DNA from: Anseongella ginsenosidimutans
GTDB lineage: Bacteria > Bacteroidota > Bacteroidia > Sphingobacteriales > Sphingobacteriaceae
Assembly (NCBI RefSeq): GCF_008033235.1
Contig: NZ_CP042432.1
Location: forward strand, 2,976,001-3,040,000
DNA: 64,000 nt
Direction of reading: 5' to 3'
In this document: positions 57,779 to 64,000 of the stretch, in pieces
How the letters are laid out: every line of letters starts with the position of its first letter
Numbering within the stretch: position 1 is the stretch's first letter
The notes under the pieces: model-generated
Seen by the model: only the letters and a program-made list of their open reading frames with translations
Database searches by the model: none
Told to the model about the DNA's origin: nothing
Program-made: the position numbers and the translations under genes

Positions 57779-60700
57779 TTATTCCCGGCCGTACAGTTTC
57801 ACCCATTTCAGGAGTTGCTCTTCTACGCGCGGGTTCAGCAGGCCCGGCGGCAGGCGCCATTTCCAGTTCCCGGTGATGGACGCCGGAACATTCATCCGGG
57901 CCTGTTCATCCAGCCCGAGTATATCCTGCAGGGGAAGGACGGCGATGCGGGCCACCGAGGAATAGGCCATCCGGGCGAGCGTTTCGTGGACGTTTTTTGC
58001 GCTGACGGGCTTCCCGGTGTATTCTCTGAGCTGCCGTCGCCCTTCAGACCCCAGTTCCTTCTCAAACCACCCCCTGGTGGTGTTATTGTCATGAGTGCCT
58101 GTATAAACGATGAATTCCGGGCTGTACTGATGCGGAATATGCGGTGAATGGGCCATGTTTTCGCCGAAAGCGAACTGTAATACTTTCATGCCCGGCAGCC
58201 CGAATTCGTCGCGGAGCCGGTAAACAGCCTCGTCAATATCCCCAAGGTCTTCGGCTACGAAAGGCAAGCTGCCGAGTTCCCTGCGCAGGGTATGGAAGAG
58301 ATCGGCCCCGGGGCCAGCTTTCCATTGGCCGTTAACGGCCGTTTTTTCGCCCGCTGGAACCTCCCAGTAAGCCGAAAATGCGCGAAAATGGTCAAGGCGA
58401 AGGAGATCATACCATTCCATGTTGCGGCGGAGGCGCCTGACCCACCAGTCATATCCCTGCGCTTTCAATACGTCCCAGCGAAATACGGGCATTCCCCACA
58501 ATTGACCGTTGCGGTTAAAATAGTCGGGTGGTACACCTGCTACGGCTGTCATGCGTCCATCTCTGTCCAGGCAGAATATTTCCGGGTTTGACCATACATC
58601 CGCTGAATCGTAGCTGATGTAAAAAGGGAGGTCCCCAAACATACGGATGCCGAGCGATGCACAATGTTCCCTCAAGGCTTTCCATTGCCGGGAAAAAAGG
58701 AACTGAAGCCATTTTTCCTTGTCAATGGCGTTTTCCTGAACGGTTCTCAATTCTTTGAGTGCCATTTTATCGCGCAGCCGGTACTTTTCAGGCCAGCTGT
58801 ACCAGGGCTGGCCTTCGTGCTGCTTTTTTAAGACCATATACAGCGCGAAATCCTCCAGCCAAACGGCTTCCTCTGCACAAAATTGCCTGAACGGAAGATC
58901 GCGGGAAGGAAGAGCCTTTTCGCGGTAGTTTTTCCAGGCCTTGTTCAGTATTTGTTCGCGGATCCGGACCGCGTGTGTAAGGTCTTTATTATCCGGCTGC
59001 TGCGTTTCCCGCAGTTCCGAAAGAGGCAGCCATCCGTCTTCGGCAAGCTGTTCCGGACTAAGCAGCAGCGGGTTTCCCGCCATACTGGATACCGGGCTGT
59101 AGGGCGAATACAGCTGTTCTGCCGCAACCGGGTTAAGTGGAAGCAGCTGCCAGCATCGCTGACCTGACCGGCTGAGAAAGCCCGCAAATTCCCTGGCGCC
59201 CACACCAAGGTCCCCGGCGCCAAAAGGTGAAGGCAACGAAGTAATGTGCATAAGGACGCCGGCCGACCGGCCGGCAGCAGGTGATTTTAGTTTAAGCAGG
59301 GCCAGCGGCAAGACGCTGAAAATGGCGGCAATGTTAATAGCCGGCTCGCGGCTCTTGGCGGCGCTATCCGTTGTTCCGCCAGTTGCCCCGCTCGTTGTTC
59401 CGTTAACTATTGTGCTGAAAGCGGCCCGGCCACTGGTTCCGTCAAGCAAATGCTCCCATTCGCCGGGTGCTTCTGGCGGCAGGATGATCCTTGTATCTTT
59501 CCAGTCTATCGTGTTTATTTCTTTTTTTTGCCGCCGGCAAAGCACGGCCGGATGCAGCGGAACGATTGTCAGGTACCAGTCTGAGTCATATCTGCGCGCA
59601 AAGGCGAGGATGAATTTTCGGTAACGCCCTTTTATGGTCAGCGGGATATATTGGCCCTGTACAAAGGGGAGGGGGTGTTGTTTTCGTTCCCGGAGAAGCC
59701 GATGCACAAGAAAGAGTTTGATCCGGGCGGTAGCAGTATCTTCCCATAATTCCTGAAGCAAAGCCGCGGGTTTCCCTTTGGCAGATTGCAGTGCAGTCAG
59801 CCATTGCTGTCGTTGTTCATAATCCACGGGCCGCCGGTTATCAGGGTCAACAAGGCTCAGGTCCCAAAGCTCGCATCCCTGATAAGTATCCGGTACCCCG
59901 GGACAGGTAAATTTTAGTAACACCTGTGCCAGGGAATTGATCCGGCCGGGATCCCTTGTCTTTTCGAAGAATTCCAGGAAATGCCGCCGGAAAGGCCGCT
60001 TTTTGTCCAGCAAGGCGTCCGCGAAGCCCGTTACAGCCCGCTCATAGTCCTCATCAGGATTTTCCCAGTTGGAGTGGCGCTTGCCCTCGCGCAGCACTTT
60101 TACCAGGTATCCCCGGAGCCTGCTGCCAAAACCTTCCTCTTCCTCCTCCCGCATCGGCCAGGCACCCGCCAGCGTTTGATAAATAAAGTATTCTTCGTTG
60201 GCATCGGGGGCGCCCTGCTGCTTTAAATCTTTGTTCAGCCTTCGCCATTCCCGCACCGCTTTCATCCATTCCCGGGGAATACAGGTGAGTACATTGAGCC
60301 GGGCGCGCAGGTCTTCCCCTCGTTTGGTATCATGCGTGGCTGTTGCATTCATGCTTTGCGGCCATCGTTCCCTGCGAATCTTCATTTCCCGGTGAAAAAC
60401 TTCCGGGGAGATGCCAAATGCATCCGGCGAATCCCCTACTTCATTATGCCCGATGAAGCGGTTGTAAGTGTACATCAGCGTATCTTCCACTCCCTTTGCC
60501 ATTAACGGGCCGCTAAACTGCATACAACGGCTATAAAAACACAGGGCTTCCTTCCGGTACGCTTCACTACGCTCCAAAGGCCACTGCAACAAGGCTTCTT
60601 CCAGCAGGCGAAACGCAGGAATCAGGTCAGGCTGATGCGCTCCAGCCTGATGAAGGATGTTCCGCAGGGCTATGGATTCATTTTCTTCGAGCGGAAAATG

Positions 60701-62152
60701 GTTCCCATAATAACGATACACAGGGCAATGAACCAGGAAGGCGGCGATGGCTTGTTTCAGGTCACCCTCCGCTACGTCGGAGAAATCGCTCACCGGCCGC
60801 GACGGTTCCCCGGACTCCGGCCGTTCCCGGGACTCCGATGCTACTTCCTTCCCCCTCTGGGTATCCGTTTCCAGCAGGTGGAGAAAAAGCGCGCAAAGGT
60901 TTTCCAGCTCCCCGTTCATATGGGCCTGCAGAATGGCCGCCTTCTTTTCCCGGATCTGTTCCTGAACAGACAGGGCCTCTCCGGTAAGTTCCCGGTAAAA
61001 CCGGCTGAAAACCTCCTTGTTGCTGCTCCTGGTAAAAAGGTTGTTCACCAGGGCAAGGAAATCATAGCCTGAGCTTCCCTGGACGGGCCAGCCGGCCGGG
61101 AACTCTTCGTTGCTTTCAAGAATCTTCTCTACGATAATATAGGTTTTTTCACCAGCCAGTTCCCGGAGCTGCTCCAGGTAGCCGGCAGGGTCGTACAAGC
61201 CATCCACATGATCCACCCGTATGCCGGCGAAGCAGCTTTCTTCCAGCAGGGAGGCAATTAAGTTATGATATTCCCGGAAGACGGCCTTTTCCTGCATGTT
61301 CAGGCAAATAAGGCCGTTAATGGTAAAAAAACGGCGATAGTTAATGCGTTCGCCGGTTTCCTTCCAGCTGCAAAGGCGATAGGCCTGCTGGCCGGCAATG
61401 TCGCGCAGCTGGTCGGGACGGTTGTTTATTTTCTCCAGGTATTCGCGTAAATGTTGCCCGGCTTCCCCGGTTTTCATCAAAGCGGCCAGTTGCAGGCGGA
61501 ATTCATTCCATTGCAGGGCGTATGTTCGTGCATCATTCAGCTGTTGTATCCTGGTGATTTGTCCTGCCAATTCCCGGCAGTTTTGTTCCGTTCCGTCCAT
61601 ACAGGATACCAGTATATCGCGGTAAGAAAGAGGATGCAGCGGCCACTCCTGGCCGTAATACCGGAATACCAGCCGCTGCTCCGCATAAGCGATCTTCAGC
61701 TCGCCATTTTTCAAAACCTCTTCCAGGGAAGCGCCCAGGAAAGGAACCATAAGGCGCCCGCTGAAGAAATTGCTGTACAGGCTGGTATCAAAGAAAGAGG
61801 CATACGCTGATTTGCTGCCTTTTTCCAGCACGTCCGATAGCCAGGGGTTCTCAGAATGGAAGCCCATGTGGTTAGGCACAATATCCTGCAGCCAGTCAAT
61901 ACCTTTTTGCTGCAAATTACGGATAAGGGCTTTCAATTGCCTGAGGGTGCCTAATTCCGGGTTGATGCTGTTGGGATGCAGGACATCGTATCCGTGCGTA
62001 CTTCCGGGTACGGCGGTAAAAAGGGGAGAAGCATACACCGCGCTTATTCCTAATTCCTGTAAATAATTCTGCAAGCGTTCCAGGTCCTTGAAAGTAAATC
62101 CTTTGTGGAACTGGAAGCGATAGGTGGAGGATGGCCGGCTAAACTTTTCCAT
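57779..62152 (-). CDS. treY: Fusion of malto-oligosyltrehalose synthase (TreY) and 4-alpha-glucanotransferase (MalQ)
   Basis: About 1457 residues. TreY (residues 1 to about 880) isomerises the end of a maltodextrin into a trehalose unit: TYRFQFHKGFTFKDLERL, DIVPNHMG, GIRVDHVDGLYDP (nucleophile Asp near residue 311), IIVEKILES (Glu) and ATHDTKRGEDLRARL (Asp). A Gly/Ser/Thr linker near 910-940 leads to MalQ (about 960-1457), with GVLMHITSLPSPFG, LRLDHFRAF (nucleophile), VAEDLGDID and THDNNTTRGW. MalQ reshapes alpha-1,4-glucans. The ATG at 62152 is the start; it overlaps treZ by 14 bases. Both activities in one chain suggest coupled remodelling of maltodextrin during trehalose formation. Confidence 0.92.
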   Translation of the reverse strand: MEKFSRPSSTYRFQFHKGFTFKDLERLQNYLQELGISAVYASPLFTAVPGSTHGYDVLHPNSINPELGTLRQLKALIRNLQQKGIDWLQDIVPNHMGFHSENPWLSDVLEKGSKSAYASFFDTSLYSNFFSGRLMVPFLGASLEEVLKNGELKIAYAEQRLVFRYYGQEWPLHPLSYRDILVSCMDGTEQNCRELAGQITRIQQLNDARTYALQWNEFRLQLAALMKTGEAGQHLREYLEKINNRPDQLRDIAGQQAYRLCSWKETGERINYRRFFTINGLICLNMQEKAVFREYHNLIASLLEESCFAGIRVDHVDGLYDPAGYLEQLRELAGEKTYIIVEKILESNEEFPAGWPVQGSSGYDFLALVNNLFTRSSNKEVFSRFYRELTGEALSVQEQIREKKAAILQAHMNGELENLCALFLHLLETDTQRGKEVASESRERPESGEPSRPVSDFSDVAEGDLKQAIAAFLVHCPVYRYYGNHFPLEENESIALRNILHQAGAHQPDLIPAFRLLEEALLQWPLERSEAYRKEALCFYSRCMQFSGPLMAKGVEDTLMYTYNRFIGHNEVGDSPDAFGISPEVFHREMKIRRERWPQSMNATATHDTKRGEDLRARLNVLTCIPREWMKAVREWRRLNKDLKQQGAPDANEEYFIYQTLAGAWPMREEEEEGFGSRLRGYLVKVLREGKRHSNWENPDEDYERAVTGFADALLDKKRPFRRHFLEFFEKTRDPGRINSLAQVLLKFTCPGVPDTYQGCELWDLSLVDPDNRRPVDYEQRQQWLTALQSAKGKPAALLQELWEDTATARIKLFLVHRLLRERKQHPLPFVQGQYIPLTIKGRYRKFILAFARRYDSDWYLTIVPLHPAVLCRRQKKEINTIDWKDTRIILPPEAPGEWEHLLDGTSGRAAFSTIVNGTTSGATGGTTDSAAKSREPAINIAAIFSVLPLALLKLKSPAAGRSAGVLMHITSLPSPFGAGDLGVGAREFAGFLSRSGQRCWQLLPLNPVAAEQLYSPYSPVSSMAGNPLLLSPEQLAEDGWLPLSELRETQQPDNKDLTHAVRIREQILNKAWKNYREKALPSRDLPFRQFCAEEAVWLEDFALYMVLKKQHEGQPWYSWPEKYRLRDKMALKELRTVQENAIDKEKWLQFLFSRQWKALREHCASLGIRMFGDLPFYISYDSADVWSNPEIFCLDRDGRMTAVAGVPPDYFNRNGQLWGMPVFRWDVLKAQGYDWWVRRLRRNMEWYDLLRLDHFRAFSAYWEVPAGEKTAVNGQWKAGPGADLFHTLRRELGSLPFVAEDLGDIDEAVYRLRDEFGLPGMKVLQFAFGENMAHSPHIPHQYSPEFIVYTGTHDNNTTRGWFEKELGSEGRRQLREYTGKPVSAKNVHETLARMAYSSVARIAVLPLQDILGLDEQARMNVPASITGNWKWRLPPGLLNPRVEEQLLKWVKLYGRE

Positions 62153-64000
62153 AAATAATGATCGATTCAGGTTGCATGGTAATAGCTGTGCCATTTGTTA
62201 CCCGGTCGGGGGCCGCTCCGGGGCCTTTCCAGCCGGGCTCCGCGGAATCCAGCAGCTTTTTCCAGCTATCCTGTGATTTTTCCGAAATCAGGCTTAACTG
62301 CTGCTGCCTGTGGGAAAAATTCATCAGGCAGCGTACCTGGCGGTCTCCTTTGCCGCGCTGCAGGATCAGGGTATTCGCTTCCGGCTGCAGCAGGGTTTTC
62401 AATCCTTCCCTGTCCGGCTGCCGCAGGACCGCTTCCTGTTTCCGAAGCGTAATAAGCGCCTGGTAGTAACGGAACATTGTTTGGTGCGGCTCTCTTTTCA
62501 AATATTCCCATTGCAGAATGGATTGCCTGAACGTTTCTTCCGCTTGCGGATCGGGTACCTCTCCGTGGAACTGAAAGGCCGCGAATTCTGCCTTCCGGCC
62601 CCTCCGGACGGCTTCCACCAGCGCCGGATCGGAGTGGCTGACAAAATAGAGGAAGGGATTTGGCTCGCTCCATTCTTCGCCCATGAACAGCAGGGGAAGG
62701 AAAGGAGCGCTCATCACCGCTCCGGCGAGCAGTTTTTGCATTTCAAAGCTATACAGCCGGCTGCTGCGTTCGCCCAGCATGCGATTGCCCACCTGGTCAT
62801 GATTTTGAGAAAAAACAATGAATTGCCGGCCGGGAACTCCCTCCGTGCTGGTGCCAAAGGTCTTGTGCCGGTGGGGAGAATACGTTCCGTTATATACATA
62901 TGCATGCCGGTAGGCTTTTGCCAGATGCCTTATTCCTTCGAAATCCGCGTAATAACCCAGCGGTTCCTGACCGGAAGTGACCCGTAGGGCGTGATGAAAT
63001 TCATCCAGCCATTGTGCGTCCATTCCGTAGCCACCTTTTGTTACCGGATGGATAAAGCGCGTATCGTTCAAATCGCACTCCGCGATCAGGTAATGCCTTT
63101 TGCCCGTGGCCTCTTCCAGGCGGAGCGTCTGCTCCTTTATTTCCCGGAGTATATGAACCGGGCTGAGGTCCTTTATGGCATGTACGGCATCCAGGCGCAG
63201 GCCATCGATATGGAAGTCCCGGAACCACATCAGCGCATTGTCAACAAAATAACGCCTGACCCCGTCGCACCAGGCATCATCGAAGTTCATGGCTTTTCCC
63301 CAGGGAGTTTGGTATTTGCCGGTAAAATAGGGGGCGAACCGGGCCAGGTAATTACCTTCCGGCCCCAGGTGATTATAGACGACATCTAAAATAACCGCTA
63401 TTCCTTTTGAATGACAGCGATCTACCAGGAGCTGCAGGCCTCTGGCTCCTCCGTAAGAATGCTGTACGGCATAGGGAAATACGCCGTCATAGCCCCAGTT
63501 GCGGGAACCGGGGAATTGCGCCACGGGCATGATCTCAATAGCGTTTACCCCCAGTTCCTTCAGGTGATCCAGCTTTTTTTCCATCCCTTCGAAAGTCCCT
63601 TCCGGGGTGAAGGTTCCTGTATGCGCCTCGTAGAGCAGGTAGTCTTCCAGGGCATGGTTTTTCCAGGCGCCGTCTGTCCAGGAGAAGTCCTGCAGGTCCA
63701 GGGCTTCCGAAGGGCCGTGGACCCCTTCCGGCTGCGAAAGAGAAGCGGGATCGGGGAATTCCTCTTCTCCGTTAAGTTGAAATCGGTAGCGGTCTCCCGG
63801 TTTTATTTCGCTGGTTTTTAGCGTCCAATATCCAAACTGCTCTTCGTGGAGGGTTAACTTTTTACCATTTCCCGCCTTCCCGGAATTTCCGGCATTTGCG
63901 GCCGTTCCCGCACTTGCGGTCGTTCCCGAATTTCCGGGATTTCCCGTATTTGCGTCCTTTCCAGCATTCCCGGCTTTTCCGGTCTTTCCCTCGAGGCAGA
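62139..64000 (-). CDS. treZ: Malto-oligosyltrehalose trehalohydrolase (TreZ), 5' end outside the window
   Basis: GH13 enzyme that releases trehalose from maltooligosyl-trehalose. The frame is open to the window edge, so the start is not seen. Visible parts are the tail of the CBM48-like N-domain (LTLHEEQFGYWTLKTSEIKPGDRYRFQLNG), then YLLYEAHTGTFTPEGTFEGM, GYDGVFPYAVQHSYGG, VVYNHLGPEGNY, HIDGLRLDAVHAIKD (nucleophile Asp), LIAECDLND (Glu) and SQNHDQVGNR (Asp). A Gly-X-Y insertion of 42 residues (63864-63989) lies inside the N-domain. An ATG at 63584 is internal and not the start. It is upstream of, and overlaps, the treY-malQ gene. Confidence 0.92.
   Translation of the reverse strand, partial: CLEGKTGKAGNAGKDANTGNPGNSGTTASAGTAANAGNSGKAGNGKKLTLHEEQFGYWTLKTSEIKPGDRYRFQLNGEEEFPDPASLSQPEGVHGPSEALDLQDFSWTDGAWKNHALEDYLLYEAHTGTFTPEGTFEGMEKKLDHLKELGVNAIEIMPVAQFPGSRNWGYDGVFPYAVQHSYGGARGLQLLVDRCHSKGIAVILDVVYNHLGPEGNYLARFAPYFTGKYQTPWGKAMNFDDAWCDGVRRYFVDNALMWFRDFHIDGLRLDAVHAIKDLSPVHILREIKEQTLRLEEATGKRHYLIAECDLNDTRFIHPVTKGGYGMDAQWLDEFHHALRVTSGQEPLGYYADFEGIRHLAKAYRHAYVYNGTYSPHRHKTFGTSTEGVPGRQFIVFSQNHDQVGNRMLGERSSRLYSFEMQKLLAGAVMSAPFLPLLFMGEEWSEPNPFLYFVSHSDPALVEAVRRGRKAEFAAFQFHGEVPDPQAEETFRQSILQWEYLKREPHQTMFRYYQALITLRKQEAVLRQPDREGLKTLLQPEANTLILQRGKGDRQVRCLMNFSHRQQQLSLISEKSQDSWKKLLDSAEPGWKGPGAAPDRVTNGTAITMQPESIIIYGKV
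63864..63989 (-). repeat. 9-bp minisatellite encoding collagen-like Gly-X-Y triplets in TreZ
   Basis: Read on the coding strand, 126 bases form 14 units of 9 bp, mostly GGAAATNCN. They encode triplets GKT, GKA, GNA, GKD, ANT, GNP, GNS, GTT, ASA, GTA, ANA, GNS, GKA, GNG. Gly is first in 11 of 14 and Ala (one base away) in the other three. Confidence 0.85.

Noticed and set aside
57435..57860. Repeat-encoded peptides around the 21-bp array in both strands
   Set aside because: They arise from reading the tandem repeat or the opposite frame of neighbouring genes, with no start or family support.
63584..63586. ATG on the - strand as the TreZ start
   Set aside because: The frame continues upstream with conserved YLLYEAHTGTFTPEG and N-domain sequence to the window edge.
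1..64000. tRNA, rRNA, CRISPR arrays, insertion sequences or phage genes
   Set aside because: No cloverleaf-like sequence with GGTTCRANYCC, no regularly spaced repeats, and no transposase or integrase motif was seen.

Overview
The window reads as a chromosome segment of a Bacteroidota bacterium, most likely a soil or freshwater sphingobacterial or chitinophagal lineage. The evidence is two SusC/SusD outer-membrane glycan-uptake pairs with DUF4998/DUF5000-type surface lipoproteins, the Bacteroidota promoter pattern (TTG, about 20 nt, TAnnTTTG) at several genes, few Shine-Dalgarno sites, and many lipoprotein and signal peptides. The genus assignment is inference.

Layout. (1) 1-6.6 kb, visibly more AT-rich: an ArsR regulator with two tandem AHSA1/SRPBCC proteins, small stress or accessory proteins (DUF1801, cupin, DUF1330, YfiT-like DinB), two hypothetical proteins, one decayed minigene and a TPR protein. 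(2) 6.9-28 kb, + strand: a polysaccharide utilisation locus (PUL) with SusC, SusD, two glycan-binding-type lipoproteins, a TIM-barrel glycoside hydrolase, two GH20 beta-N-acetylhexosaminidases (the first broken by a single-base frameshift), and an SSS sugar symporter. It continues into a RhaM-like mutarotase, LutB, LutC, an SDR, LutA and an AraC regulator. (3) 28.1-33.1 kb: a divergent damage-response cassette of a LexA/CI-type repressor (also frameshifted), a Y-family polymerase and a short DnaE2-like polymerase, with a palindromic operator between them. (4) 33.1-37.6 kb: a phosphocholine-type phospholipase C, gene remnants, a membrane-anchored alpha/beta hydrolase and a DinB-like protein. 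(5) 37.8-45.7 kb: an exported O-methyltransferase, a GH43-like enzyme, a ketosynthase, two S1 sulfatases, an SGNH hydrolase and a second exported methyltransferase. (6) 45.8-53.9 kb, - strand: a second SusC/SusD/DUF5000/DUF4998 quartet with the same gene order as the first, closed by a strong terminator. (7) 54.4-57.7 kb: a thioredoxin-reductase-like flavoprotein, a metallophosphoesterase and an SDR. (8) 57.8-64 kb, - strand: trehalose synthesis from maltodextrin, with TreZ (running off the window) and an unusual TreY-MalQ fusion.

How it fits together. The two PUL quartets would import oligosaccharides from a glycan containing N-acetylhexosamine, possibly sulfated (sulfatases, SGNH hydrolase) and carrying a 6-deoxy sugar such as L-fucose or L-rhamnose. 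The mutarotase and SDR could start oxidation of that sugar, and LutABC would burn the L-lactate produced. The dehydratase and cleavage steps are not in the window.

Five coding frames show what looks like a single-base deletion, three of them in a short run of G/C. Either the assembly undercalls short runs or several genes here are decaying. The most unusual items are the SDR whose catalytic Lys position is Asn, the TreY-MalQ fusion, a collagen-like Gly-X-Y minisatellite inside TreZ, and the tightly placed operator of the mutagenesis cassette.
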